The notes under the pieces: generated by a model
The model's database searches: none
The model's input: the letters and a program-made list of their open reading frames with translations, nothing else
Told to the model about the DNA's origin: nothing
Part shown: positions 8,994-17,352 of the stretch, one piece after another
Layout: every line of letters begins with the position of its first letter
Position numbering within the stretch: position 1 is the first letter of the stretch
From: Pseudomonas monteilii NBRC 103158 = DSM 14164
GTDB lineage: Bacteria; Pseudomonadota; Gammaproteobacteria; Pseudomonadales; Pseudomonadaceae
Length of the DNA stretch: 64,000 nt
Direction of reading: 5' to 3'
NCBI RefSeq assembly: GCF_000730605.1
Contig: NZ_BBIS01000049.1
Location: 1 to 64,000, forward strand
Made by a program: the position numbers and the translations under genes

Positions 8994-9824
8994 TTACTGC
9001 CGAACCAGCCGCGTGTTCTGCGGGCTGATGGCCCCGGTGCTGCGGTAAGGGTTGATGTCCAGCCCACCCCGGCGCACATAACGCGCATACACCGTCAGGT
9101 GCTCCGGCTGCAGCAGGTTCTTCAAGTCCAGGTAAATGCGTTCCACGCACTGCTCGTGGAAGTCGGCATGCTGGCGGAAGCTGATCAGGTAGGTCAGCAG
9201 GCTGGCATGGTCCAGCGCCCTGCCCTTGTACTCGACCACCACGCTGCCCCAGTCCGGCTGGCCGGTAACCGGGCAGTTGGACTTCAGCAAGTGGCTGTGC
9301 AAGGTTTCTTCCACAACCCGCTCCGGGTTGCAGTGCAGCAGTTCTGGCTGCGGCTGCTCGTAGTTGCTGATGGCCACATCCAGCGCATCGATGCACAGCC
9401 CCGGCAAAGCCACCACACCCTGGGCCTCGACCTCGGCCAAGGTCCGCACTTTCACGCCCACCGGCTTGCCAGCGGCAGCGGACAGGTCTTTTTCCAGGCA
9501 CGCCTGCAACTCGCCCAGCGAGGCGAACACCGTCTGGTTCAGCGAGTTGAGGTACAGCTTGAACGACTTGGATTCGATGATGTTCGGCGAATCAGCCGGA
9601 ATGGCGAACTCGCCGATCGCCACCACAGGCTTGCCCGACGGCAGCAGCCAGCTCAGCTCAAAACAGTTCCAGTAATCCACGCCCTGCCAGGGCAAGGTCT
9701 GCGCAGTGACGCCCAGCTCGGCCCACTTGGCAGTACGCGGAATCGGGAACAGCTGCTCCGGGGAGTAGGTGGCAATGTATTCGCTGGATTTGCCCAGCGG
9801 GGAGTGTTCGGCAGCGGGATGCAT
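8994..9824 (-). CDS. queF: NADPH-dependent 7-cyano-7-deazaguanine reductase QueF
   Basis: QueF reduces preQ0 to preQ1 in queuosine tRNA-modification synthesis. The 276-residue length fits the two-domain (type II, E. coli-like) enzyme. The signature ESKSFKLYLNS is at about 84-94. The catalytic Cys184 lies in SNCPVTGQPDWGS with the paired Asp191, and HADFHEQCVERI follows near 215-225. The ATG at 9824 gives the usual MHPAAEHSPLGK start. It stands alone on the minus strand, downstream of the cupredoxin gene after about 70 bases. Confidence 0.96.
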   Translation of the reverse strand: MHPAAEHSPLGKSSEYIATYSPEQLFPIPRTAKWAELGVTAQTLPWQGVDYWNCFELSWLLPSGKPVVAIGEFAIPADSPNIIESKSFKLYLNSLNQTVFASLGELQACLEKDLSAAAGKPVGVKVRTLAEVEAQGVVALPGLCIDALDVAISNYEQPQPELLHCNPERVVEETLHSHLLKSNCPVTGQPDWGSVVVEYKGRALDHASLLTYLISFRQHADFHEQCVERIYLDLKNLLQPEHLTVYARYVRRGGLDINPYRSTGAISPQNTRLVRQ

Positions 9825-9892
9825 GGAAACTGACCTAAAGGTTCGAAATTGCCCCTAGTTTACCGGTTTTGCACCCCGCCTTGCAGGGCAAG

Positions 9893-10402
9893 TCACTCGA
9901 TGGTCAAGGCCCCGACCATACCGGCCTGGTAATGCCCTGGTACGTTGCAGGCAAACTCGATGGGCGCCGACTGGCGGAAGGTCCAGGTCAGCTCGGCGCG
10001 CTGGCCGGGCATTACCAGCACGGTATTGCCACCGCCGTGACCATGGCCGCCACCGTGATCCATCATCTGGCTGTGATCCATGCCTTCATGATTCATGGCC
10101 TGGGTGAACATCCTGCCTTGCATGGCGACCATTTCTTTCTGGTGCTCGGCATGCATGGCCTTGTCACCCAGGTTGAACTCGTGCGGCAGCTTGCCCTCGT
10201 TGACCAGCACGAAGCGCACCGTCTCACCGGCTTTTACCTGCAGGCTCTTGGGCTCGAAGGCAATGTCTTTGAGCACCACGTCCACCGTGCGGCTGGCTTT
10301 GGCCGCCGGGGCCGGCTCGCCGAAGGCGAAGGTTTTCGCCTCGGCAGAAAAGGCTGGCAGGCTGACCAAGGCAAGGGTGGCGGCGATGAACAGGTGTTTC
10401 AT
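9893..10402 (-). CDS. Periplasmic cupredoxin, probable copper-binding protein
   Basis: The 169-residue protein has a Sec signal peptide (MKHLFIAATLALVSLPAFSAEA) and a plastocyanin/azurin-like cupredoxin fold. PHEFN contributes a His, and FACNVPGHYQAGM contributes the Cys, His and Met of a type 1 copper site. A Met- and His-rich insertion near residues 82-125 (MDHSQMMDHGGGHGHGGG) suggests copper loading or buffering. ATG 10402 is preferred to one seven codons upstream because the signal peptide then starts cleanly. The gene is divergent from copR with a CopR-type operator between them. The P. aeruginosa counterpart is PA2807, part of the CopR regulon. It probably acts in periplasmic copper handling. 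Confidence 0.85.
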   Translation of the reverse strand: MKHLFIAATLALVSLPAFSAEAKTFAFGEPAPAAKASRTVDVVLKDIAFEPKSLQVKAGETVRFVLVNEGKLPHEFNLGDKAMHAEHQKEMVAMQGRMFTQAMNHEGMDHSQMMDHGGGHGHGGGNTVLVMPGQRAELTWTFRQSAPIEFACNVPGHYQAGMVGALTIE

Positions 10403-10463
10403 GATGACTCCGGGCATGCACAACAGTATGAGGCGACCTTAGTCGGGGACGGCTGGCGGCAAC

Positions 10464-10490
10464 CTGACAGGGAGATTACAACGTTGTCAG
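10464..10490. promoter_or_regulatory. Candidate CopR box shared by cupredoxin and copR promoters
   Basis: CTGACA-N5-ATTACA runs from 10464 to 10480. A second TGTCAG half-site at 10485-10490 makes CTGACA-N15-TGTCAG. It resembles the cop box recognised by CopR-type regulators. It lies about 60 bases before the cupredoxin ATG and 73 before the copR ATG. Confidence 0.6.
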
Positions 10491-10562
10491 CTTGAGTGAC
10501 GACCGGGATAGTCACGTATCATTTCAAGCATCACCCGGCCCTTGCTGGAGGCAAGCTACCCA

Positions 10563-11243
10563 ATGAAATTGCTGATCGTCGAAGACCAGGCCCGCACCGG
10601 CCAGTACCTGAGCCAAGGCCTGAGCGAAGCCGGCTTCGCCACCGAACTGGCCACCGATGGCGAAACCGGCCAGTTCCTGGCGCTGACCGGTGACCATGAC
10701 CTGCTGATCCTCGACGTGATGCTGCCCGGCAGGGATGGCTGGCAAATCCTGCAAGCGGTGCGCCAGGCCGGCCTCGACACGCCGGTACTGTTCCTCACCG
10801 CACGCGACGCCGTCGAAGACCGCGTGCACGGCCTGGAGCTGGGCGCCGATGATTACCTGGTCAAGCCCTTTGCCTTCTCCGAGCTGCTGGCCCGGGTGCG
10901 CACCTTGCTGCGCCGTGGCACCAACCCCGGCCAGGACACCATCCTGAGCTTGGCCGACCTGCGCCTGGACCTGATCCGCCGCCGCGCCGAGCGCGCCGGC
11001 CAGCGCATCGACCTGACCGCCAAGGAGTTCGCCCTGCTCGAACTGCTGCTGCGCCGCCAGGGCGAGGTGCTGCCAAAATCGCTGATTGCCTCGCAGGTAT
11101 GGGACATGAACTTCGACAGCGACACCAACGTGATCGAGGTGGCAATCCGCCGCTTGCGACTGAAGATTGACGACCCGCACCCCAACAAACTCATCCACAC
11201 CGTACGCGGCATGGGGTATGTACTCGAAGAGCGTGCAGATTGA
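10563..11243 (+). CDS. copR: Heavy-metal response regulator CopR (OmpR family)
   Basis: This 226-residue regulator has a receiver domain (phospho-acceptor Asp51 in LLILDVMLPG, Lys in DDYLVKPFAFSELLAR) and a winged-helix output domain ending VRGMGYVLEERAD. The sequence falls in the CopR/CusR/IrlR heavy-metal group. With CopS it should activate copper-resistance genes, including the adjacent divergent cupredoxin and itself. GGAGGC lies about 7 bases before ATG 10563. The stop TGA overlaps the copS ATG by one base (TGATG), so the two are translationally coupled. Confidence 0.92.
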   Translation: MKLLIVEDQARTGQYLSQGLSEAGFATELATDGETGQFLALTGDHDLLILDVMLPGRDGWQILQAVRQAGLDTPVLFLTARDAVEDRVHGLELGADDYLVKPFAFSELLARVRTLLRRGTNPGQDTILSLADLRLDLIRRRAERAGQRIDLTAKEFALLELLLRRQGEVLPKSLIASQVWDMNFDSDTNVIEVAIRRLRLKIDDPHPNKLIHTVRGMGYVLEERAD

Positions 11244-12592
11244 TGCGCAGGCTTTCCCTCGGCAGCCGTTTGGCCCTGTTGTTCGCCGCCTGCACAGCAG
11301 CCGTCTCGCTTGGTGCCGGCCTGTTGTTCAGCAAGGCCAGCGAGCAGCATTTCGTCGAGCTGGACCAACAATTGCTGGACTCGCGCCTGTCGCTGTTCCG
11401 CGCACAACTGGCCGGCATCAGCACGCCGGAAGATTTACAGGCCCGCCTGCCCGCCCTGCACGATGAGCTGAGCCACCAGGCCGACCTGGCCTTGCGCATC
11501 AGCGGCAACGACGGCACCACCTGGTTCGAAAGCCGCACAGGGCTGCCGCAGGCACCACGGCCCGCCGGGCTGGCTACCCTGCACGCGCAAGGTACCGACT
11601 ACCGCAGCCTGGCCATGCACCTGGCACAAGGCACAACACCGTCGCCGCAACTCACCCTTTACCTGGACATCACCCACCACCAGCACTTCCTGCAAGGCAT
11701 GCAACGGTTGATCTGGCTAACCGTCGGCCTGTCGGCGCTGGCCACCGCGCTGCTTGGCGCCTGGGCCGCACGCAGTGGGCTACGCCCTTTGCGGCAGATG
11801 GGCCAGGTGGCCGCTGGCGTGTCGGCACGTTCGCTCACCACCCGCCTGCCGGTGGCGCAGATGCCCGAAGAACTGGCCGAGCTGGCCACCAGCATGAACG
11901 CCATGCTGCAACGCCTGGACGATGCCTTCCAGCGCCTGTCGGCGTTTTCTGCCGACATCGCCCACGAGCTGCGCACCCCCCTGTCCAACCTGCTAACCCA
12001 CACCCAGGTCACCCTCACCCGCCCCCGCAGCCTGGAGGAGTACCGCGAGGCGCTGCATGGCAACCTGGAAGAGCTGCAGTGGATGGCGCAGATGATCAAC
12101 GACATGCTGTTCCTGGCCAAGGCCGATCACGGCCTGCTGGTGCCGGGGCAGGCGCCGCTGGCGTTGCATGAAGAAGTGGATGCACTGCTGGAGTACTACG
12201 CGCCGCTCGCCGAGGACAGCGGGGTGCAGATGTTGCGTGAGGGAGAAGCCGTGTTGCAGGGCGACCGGCATATGCTGCGGCGAGCGTTGTCCAACTTGCT
12301 GGACAATGCCCTGCGGTTTACCCCGGCGGGCGGGCAGATAAGGGTGACGCTGGAGCCGGGGCCTACAATCTGCGTGGCCAATACCGGGCAGGCTATTGAC
12401 CCTGCGGCGCTACCACGGTTGTTCGACCGCTTCTACCGGGTCGACCCTGCGCGACGGGAAGGCAGCAGCGAACATGCGGGGTTGGGTTTGGCGATTACCC
12501 GGTCGATCGTGCAGGCCCATGGCGGGTGCATCCGGGCGGAATGCGAGGATGGGTGGACGCGGTTTTTGATCGAGTTCACTCAGGATCGTTGA
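11243..12592 (+). CDS. copS: Heavy-metal sensor histidine kinase CopS
   Basis: This 449-residue membrane kinase has TM1 at about residues 9-29, a periplasmic sensor region of ~125 residues, TM2 at about 155-176, a HAMP domain, a HisKA domain with His241 in DIAHELRTPLSNL, and an HATPase_c domain with N-box NLLDNALRFTPAGG and a GLGLAI G-box. It pairs with CopR as a copper (or copper/silver) sensor. The ATG at 11243 overlaps the copR stop; the codon before it is TTG, not needed as start. Several His residues near TM2 (LDITHHQHF) are plausible metal ligands, which is inference. Confidence 0.92.
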   Translation: MRRLSLGSRLALLFAACTAAVSLGAGLLFSKASEQHFVELDQQLLDSRLSLFRAQLAGISTPEDLQARLPALHDELSHQADLALRISGNDGTTWFESRTGLPQAPRPAGLATLHAQGTDYRSLAMHLAQGTTPSPQLTLYLDITHHQHFLQGMQRLIWLTVGLSALATALLGAWAARSGLRPLRQMGQVAAGVSARSLTTRLPVAQMPEELAELATSMNAMLQRLDDAFQRLSAFSADIAHELRTPLSNLLTHTQVTLTRPRSLEEYREALHGNLEELQWMAQMINDMLFLAKADHGLLVPGQAPLALHEEVDALLEYYAPLAEDSGVQMLREGEAVLQGDRHMLRRALSNLLDNALRFTPAGGQIRVTLEPGPTICVANTGQAIDPAALPRLFDRFYRVDPARREGSSEHAGLGLAITRSIVQAHGGCIRAECEDGWTRFLIEFTQDR

Positions 12593-12596
12593 AATT

Positions 12597-12615
12597 GGGG
12601 CTGCTTCGCAGCCCC
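12597..12615. terminator. Hairpin between convergent copS and lolE
   Basis: GGGGCTGC and GCAGCCCC form a perfect 8-bp stem with a TTC loop, 5 bases after the copS stop codon. It lacks a T-run. Confidence 0.5.
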
Positions 12616-12633
12616 CAGACTCTCAGGTAAACA

Positions 12634-13875
12634 TCAAACCGCCAGGCCAATCGCCGGCTGCACCTGCGATGCCCGATATGCCGGGTAAATGGTCGCCAAA
12701 AAGCTCATCACCAGGCCCGCAGTGCAGATGATCGCCACATCCCCCCACTGCAACTGCGATGGTAAGCTGCTGACAAAGTACACATCCGACGTAAAGATGT
12801 GCTGCCCGCTCACCCGCTCCAGCCATCCAACGATCTGGCTGACATTGAACGCCGCAATCACCCCCAGCACGCCACCAATCAACGTACCGACAATGCCGAT
12901 CAGGCTGCCCTGAACCATGAACGTGCCCATGATCTGCGCCGGCGTGGCGCCCAGGGTGCGCAGGATGGCAATGTCCGGCCCCTTGTCGTTCACCACCATC
13001 ACCAGGGTGGCGATGATGTTGAACGCGGCCACCGCAATGATCATCATCAGCAACAGGCCGATCATGGTCTTTTCCATCTTCATGGCGCTGAACAGGCTAC
13101 CCTGGGTGTGCGACCAGTCATCGGCGCGGTAGGCATCGCCCAGCCCGGCAGCGATGGCCTTGGACACCTGCGGCGCGGCATACAGGTCATGCAGTTTCAA
13201 CCGCACGCCCTGCACCTGGCCCGGCGCCCAGCGCTGCATCTCACCGGCATCCGCCACGTGGATGTAAGCCTGCGAACCGTCCAGCTCGGCGCCCACCTTG
13301 AAAATACCGACCACGGTCAGGCGCTGCATACGCGGGGTAATCCCGCCCGGCTCCTTGCTGATTTCCGGCACGATCAGGGTCAGCTTGTCGCCGGTGTTCA
13401 GGCGGAAGCGACGCGCCGTCAGCTCGCCGATGACCACGCCGAACTCACCCGGTTGCAGGTCCTGCAAGCGGCCCTGCACGATGTGCTGGCCAACGATAGA
13501 GACTTTGCCCTCTTCGGCCGGGTCGATACCGCCCACCTGGATCGGCTGCATCGCCCCCTTGTACGACAGCATGCCTTCCATTTCGGTAATCGGCGCTGCC
13601 GCCATCACCGCCGGGTTCTGCAGGGCCGCGTCGGCCACCTTGTGCCAGTCGTCCATCGGCTGCACGCCCAGGATGGCAGCATGCGGCACCAGGCCAAGAA
13701 TGCGCGCGCTCATTTCACGCTGGAAGCCGTTCATCACCGACAACACCACGATCATCGCCAGCACACCCAGCGACAGGCCGATCATCGAGGTCATCGAAAT
13801 GAACGAGATGAAGTGGTTGCGACGCTTGGCTCGGGTGTAGCGCGCGCCGATGAAAATGGGCAAGGGTCTGAACAT
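12634..13875 (-). CDS. lolE: Lipoprotein-releasing ABC transporter permease LolE
   Basis: This is a MacB/FtsX-type permease of the LolCDE complex, which releases outer-membrane lipoproteins from the inner membrane to LolA. The 413-residue protein starts MFRPLPIFIGARYTRAKRRNHFISFISMTSMIGLSLGV, with TM1 at about 25-45. A ~220-residue periplasmic domain follows, then three C-terminal helices (about 270-300, 315-345, 380-400). NDKGPDIAILRTLGA is the cytoplasmic coupling segment. It is the last gene of the lolC-lolD-lolE run. The paralogue lolC shares the same N-terminal signature. I chose ATG 13875 to match lolC. Confidence 0.92.
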   Translation of the reverse strand: MFRPLPIFIGARYTRAKRRNHFISFISMTSMIGLSLGVLAMIVVLSVMNGFQREMSARILGLVPHAAILGVQPMDDWHKVADAALQNPAVMAAAPITEMEGMLSYKGAMQPIQVGGIDPAEEGKVSIVGQHIVQGRLQDLQPGEFGVVIGELTARRFRLNTGDKLTLIVPEISKEPGGITPRMQRLTVVGIFKVGAELDGSQAYIHVADAGEMQRWAPGQVQGVRLKLHDLYAAPQVSKAIAAGLGDAYRADDWSHTQGSLFSAMKMEKTMIGLLLMMIIAVAAFNIIATLVMVVNDKGPDIAILRTLGATPAQIMGTFMVQGSLIGIVGTLIGGVLGVIAAFNVSQIVGWLERVSGQHIFTSDVYFVSSLPSQLQWGDVAIICTAGLVMSFLATIYPAYRASQVQPAIGLAV

Positions 13876-13936
13876 GTACGGAATCACCCAGTGAAAACAG
13901 GAAAACGGGGCGGCACCTGCCACCCCGGGCAGTCGA

Positions 13937-14620
13937 TCAGATGGCCACCAGGTGGCCGTCGTCGAGCTTCAATACACGGTCCATCTGCCGCGCCAGGTTG
14001 AGGTCGTGGGTCACCACCAGGAACGCCGTGCGCGAGGCGCTGGACAGCTCCTGCATCAGCTCCTGGATGCCCTGGGCGGTATGGTGGTCGAGGTTGCCAG
14101 TCGGCTCGTCGAGCATCACCAGGCCAGGGCGGTTGACCAGGGCCCGGGCAATCGCCACACGCTGGCGCTCACCACCGGACAGCTCGGCCGGTTTGTGGTT
14201 CAGGCGATGGCCCAGGCCCACGCGCTTGAGCAGCGCCTCGGCGCGCTCACGGGCCTCGGGGATGGGCGTGCGGCCGATCAGCAGCGGCATGCACACGTTC
14301 TCAATGGCGGTGAACTCTGGCAACAGGTGGTGGAACTGGTAGACAAAGCCCAGCTCTCGGTTGCGCAGCAGGCCACGGGCGCGCTCGCCCAGCGCCGACA
14401 GTTCTTCGCCGGCCAGCCAGACGCTGCCCTGGGTCGGCCGGTCGAGGCCGCCCAGCAGGTTGAGCAAGGTACTCTTGCCCGAACCGGAGCTGCCGACAAT
14501 GGCCACCCGCTCGCCGGCGTGCAGCTCCAGGTTGAGCCCGGACAGCACCTGCACCGACTCCGGGCCCTCGTCGTAGGACTTGCCCAGGTTGCGGCAACTC
14601 AGAACGGCTTTATCACTCAT
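13937..14620 (-). CDS. lolD: Lipoprotein-releasing ABC transporter ATPase LolD
   Basis: This is the ATPase subunit of LolCDE (227 aa). Walker A is GSSGSGKST (about residues 42-50), the signature is LSGGERQRVAIARAL, and Walker B is LVMLDEPTGNLD, followed by the H-loop VVTHDLNLAR. Two ATG codons are possible: 14620 (MSDKAVLSC) and 14635, which would overlap the end of lolC by 8 bases. I prefer 14620 because it gives the usual family length. The gene lies between lolC and lolE on the same strand. Confidence 0.94.
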   Translation of the reverse strand: MSDKAVLSCRNLGKSYDEGPESVQVLSGLNLELHAGERVAIVGSSGSGKSTLLNLLGGLDRPTQGSVWLAGEELSALGERARGLLRNRELGFVYQFHHLLPEFTAIENVCMPLLIGRTPIPEARERAEALLKRVGLGHRLNHKPAELSGGERQRVAIARALVNRPGLVMLDEPTGNLDHHTAQGIQELMQELSSASRTAFLVVTHDLNLARQMDRVLKLDDGHLVAI

Positions 14621-14627
14621 GCGCGAC

Positions 14628-15878
14628 TCACTCATAACGTAGCGCCTCTGCAGGCTGGGTGCGGGCCGCACGCCAGGCCGGGTACAGGGTGGCGAAGAAA
14701 CTCAGGACCAGCGCCGCACCGCAGACCATGTACACGTCCTGGGCCTGGATCTGCGAGGGCAGGTAATCGATGAAGTACACGTCGGCGTTGAGGAACTTGT
14801 GCCCGATCAGTTTCTCGATGCCGGCGATCGCCGCACTCACGTTCAGCGCGGCAACAATCCCGACCACGGCGCCGATCAGGGTACCGATCACCCCGATTAC
14901 CGTGCCCTGGACCATGAAGATGAGCATGATCTGCCCGGGCGTGGCGCCCAGTGTGCGCAGGATGGCAATGTCGCCACGCTTGTCGTTCACCACCATCACC
15001 AGCGTGGAAATGATGTTGAACGCCGCCACCGCCACGATCAGCAGCAACAGCAGGCCGATCATGGCCTTTTCCATGCGGATGGCCTGGTACAGGTTGCCGT
15101 GGGTGCGGGTCCAGTCGCGGCTGTAGTACTCCTGGTCACCCAGCTGCTGGGCAATGCTCCAGGCCACCCGTGGCGCCTGGAACAGGTCGTCGAACTTCAG
15201 GCGCAGGCCCTGTACCTGGTCGGGCTTCCAGCGGTGCAGGCGGGACAGGTCGCTGATATTGGTCAGGCCCAGATAGCCGTCGATCTCCCCCGCGCCCACA
15301 TGGAAGGTGCCCACCACGGTGAAGCGCTTCATGCGCGGGAACATGCCGGCAGGCGTCACGCTGACTTCGGGGGCGACGAAGGTGAGTTTGTCGCCAATGG
15401 TCACACCCAGCTTGGCCGCAGCCTTGTCGCCTATCATGATGCCCCACTCGCCCGGCGCCAGCTGGTCGAGGCGGCCTTGCAAGATGAAGTTGTCGATAAT
15501 CGACACCTCGCGCTCGCGGGCCGGGTCGATGCCGTTGAGCAGCACCTTCTGCACCTTGCCGTCATGGGTCAGCAGGCCCTGCATCTGGGTGAAAGGCGCT
15601 ACCGCCACCACCTGCGGATTCTGCTTTACTTGTTGGGCAAGGGCAGGCCAGTCGGTTATGGGCTGGCCGCTCTCCAGCGTGGCATGCGGGACCATACCGA
15701 GCACGCGGGTGCGCATCTCGTGGTCGAAACCGTTCATCACCGACAGCACCACGATCATCACCACCACGCCCAGGGCGAGGCCGATCATCGAGGTCAGGGA
15801 AATGAACGAGACGAAGTGATTACGGCGTTTGGCACGGGTATAACGCGTACCGATGAATGCGAAAAGAGGTCTGAACAT
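14628..15878 (-). CDS. lolC: Lipoprotein-releasing ABC transporter permease LolC
   Basis: This is the first gene of the lolCDE operon and encodes a 416-residue FtsX-type permease. It has the same topology as LolE: an N-terminal helix (about 22-46), a periplasmic domain of ~220 residues with GVTIGDKLTFVAPEVSVTPAG, and three C-terminal helices. The coupling segment is NDKRGDIAILRTLGATPGQIM. LolC is the LolA-recruiting subunit in E. coli; assigning this copy as LolC rather than LolE rests on gene order and the presence of both permeases. Confidence 0.92.
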   Translation of the reverse strand: MFRPLFAFIGTRYTRAKRRNHFVSFISLTSMIGLALGVVVMIVVLSVMNGFDHEMRTRVLGMVPHATLESGQPITDWPALAQQVKQNPQVVAVAPFTQMQGLLTHDGKVQKVLLNGIDPAREREVSIIDNFILQGRLDQLAPGEWGIMIGDKAAAKLGVTIGDKLTFVAPEVSVTPAGMFPRMKRFTVVGTFHVGAGEIDGYLGLTNISDLSRLHRWKPDQVQGLRLKFDDLFQAPRVAWSIAQQLGDQEYYSRDWTRTHGNLYQAIRMEKAMIGLLLLLIVAVAAFNIISTLVMVVNDKRGDIAILRTLGATPGQIMLIFMVQGTVIGVIGTLIGAVVGIVAALNVSAAIAGIEKLIGHKFLNADVYFIDYLPSQIQAQDVYMVCGAALVLSFFATLYPAWRAARTQPAEALRYE

Positions 15879-15971
15879 GTCGGGGCTTGTTCGGATGAAA
15901 GGGAACGTCCTTGTGGCGAGGCGCCTACGGCGGCTTTACACTCGGACCACCGCCGCTACCTTGGGTTCGCC

Positions 15972-16556
15972 ATGACGACATTAGACGAAGAAGATCGCCG
16001 CGAATACTACCGCATCGAAGATCGGATCGCACTTCAAATAAGCCCCCTCAGCGCGGCCGAAGCCCTCGACCCAGATGTGTTGCAAGATGATTCCCCGCTG
16101 TTCAACCTGCTCAGCGAACTGCATCTGTCCGACTTCGAGTCACAGCACCTGCTGCGCCAGCTGAGTGACAAGGACCGCACCCTCGCTGCCTTCCTGCGGG
16201 CGCAGAACAAGCGCCTCGACCTGCTTAGCGCGGTGGTTGCACAAACCCTGCTTGGCGAAGTCGGCCAGCCGCTGCCGGTGGTCATCTCCGAAGGCGGTAT
16301 CGAATTCGCCCAGGCCACGCAGATTGCCCCCGGCACCCGGGTAAAAGTGAAAATGGTGCTGATGCCGCGCGCCCATGGCCTGCTGCTGCGCGGCAAGGTC
16401 ACCCATTGCGACCCGCGCCCGGAGGGCGGCTTCGAGGTCGGCACCGAGTTTACCGACATGACCGACGCCCAGCGTCAACTGCTGGCCCGCTACATCCTGC
16501 AGCGCCAGCAACAACAACGGCGCCAGCAGCTGGAACAGAACGACCCCGCCTCCTGA
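15972..16556 (+). CDS. PilZ domain protein with N-terminal extension (194 aa)
   Basis: The protein begins MTTLDEEDRREYYRIEDRIAL, in which R..Y.R.E.R supplies the arginine motif, but the second PilZ block (VVISEGGIEFAQATQIAPGTRVKVKMVLMP) lies ~90 residues later, separated by a helical insert. The end is a Gln/Arg-rich helix (RQQQQRRQQLEQNDPAS). It corresponds to the PilZ protein that sits next to lolC in P. aeruginosa (PA2989 region). The SEGGIEF stretch retains the xSxxG-like turn. It is divergent from lolC and precedes the glycerophosphodiesterase gene by 31 bases, possibly in one transcript. c-di-GMP binding is predicted, not shown. Confidence 0.8.
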   Translation: MTTLDEEDRREYYRIEDRIALQISPLSAAEALDPDVLQDDSPLFNLLSELHLSDFESQHLLRQLSDKDRTLAAFLRAQNKRLDLLSAVVAQTLLGEVGQPLPVVISEGGIEFAQATQIAPGTRVKVKMVLMPRAHGLLLRGKVTHCDPRPEGGFEVGTEFTDMTDAQRQLLARYILQRQQQQRRQQLEQNDPAS

Positions 16557-16587
16557 GCCTATTTCCCCCTGATTTGAAGGAACGAAC

Positions 16588-17304
16588 GTGACCCTGATCT
16601 ACGGCCATCGCGGCGCCAAGGGCGAAGCACCCGAGAACACCCTGACCAGCTTTCGCCAGTGCCTGTCCCACGGCGTCACCCGCTGCGAGCTGGACCTGCA
16701 CCTGTCGGCCGACAACGAGCTGATGGTGATACACGACCCTACCCTCAAGCGCACCACCGGCAAACGCGGCAAGGTGGTCGAGCACCCGGCCGCCGACCTG
16801 GTGAAAATCGACGCACGTAAAGGCGGCCCGGGCCATGTGCAGCCCTGCCCTATTCCAAAACTGGAAGAACTGTTCGAGAAGTGCCCGTTCGAGCACTGGC
16901 AGCTGGAAGTCAAGAGCGCTTCGCGCACCCGCGCCGCCACCACCGTGCTGGCGATCCGCGAACTGGCCCAGCAATACGGCCTGCTGGACAAGGTAACCAT
17001 CACCTCCAGCTCACGCGAAGTATTGGGCGCAGCCCAGGAGCTGGTGCCAGACGTGAAACGCGGGCTGGTAGCCGAATACGCCTGGCTCGACCCGTTGAAG
17101 GTGGCGCAGAACTACGGCTGCGAGATACTGGCCCTGAACTGGACACTGTGCACCCCCGAGCGCCTGTTGAAAGCACAGGGCCAGGGCTTGCACGTGTCGG
17201 TGTGGACGGTCAACGAACCGGCACTGATGCGCCGGCTCGCTGACTTTGGCGTGGACAGCCTGATTACAGACTTTCCCGGTTTGGCCAAGACCACCCTCGG
17301 GTAG
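16588..17304 (+). CDS. Glycerophosphodiester phosphodiesterase (GDPD family)
   Basis: This 238-residue cytoplasmic-type GDPD hydrolyses deacylated phospholipids (glycerophosphodiesters) to glycerol 3-phosphate and an alcohol. Signature elements are IYGHRGAKGEAPENTLTSF (catalytic His and metal ligands, residues 4-22), CELDLHLSADNELMVIHDPTLKRTT (metal Glu/Asp and second catalytic His, about 33-57), LEVKS, and WTVNEP followed by GVDSLITDFPGL at the end. There is no signal peptide. The start is GTG at 16588, with AAGGA about 6 bases upstream; no ATG lies nearby. It follows the PilZ gene closely. Confidence 0.93.
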   Translation: MTLIYGHRGAKGEAPENTLTSFRQCLSHGVTRCELDLHLSADNELMVIHDPTLKRTTGKRGKVVEHPAADLVKIDARKGGPGHVQPCPIPKLEELFEKCPFEHWQLEVKSASRTRAATTVLAIRELAQQYGLLDKVTITSSSREVLGAAQELVPDVKRGLVAEYAWLDPLKVAQNYGCEILALNWTLCTPERLLKAQGQGLHVSVWTVNEPALMRRLADFGVDSLITDFPGLAKTTLG

Positions 17305-17319
17305 GGTTGAAATCGGTCT

Positions 17320-17348
17320 CTCCGACCGGCTCAGGCCACCGGTCGGAG
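17320..17348. terminator. Bidirectional hairpin between GDPD gene and sthA
   Basis: CTCCGACCGG and CCGGTCGGAG form a perfect 10-bp stem with a 9-base loop between convergent stop codons. On the plus strand no T-run follows. Confidence 0.6.
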
Positions 17349-17352
17349 CCGC

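Noticed and set aside
14799..15971. Long upstream extension of the second PilZ gene
   Set aside because: The extension is antisense to lolC and has the composition of a shadow frame. The PilZ protein starts naturally at 15972.
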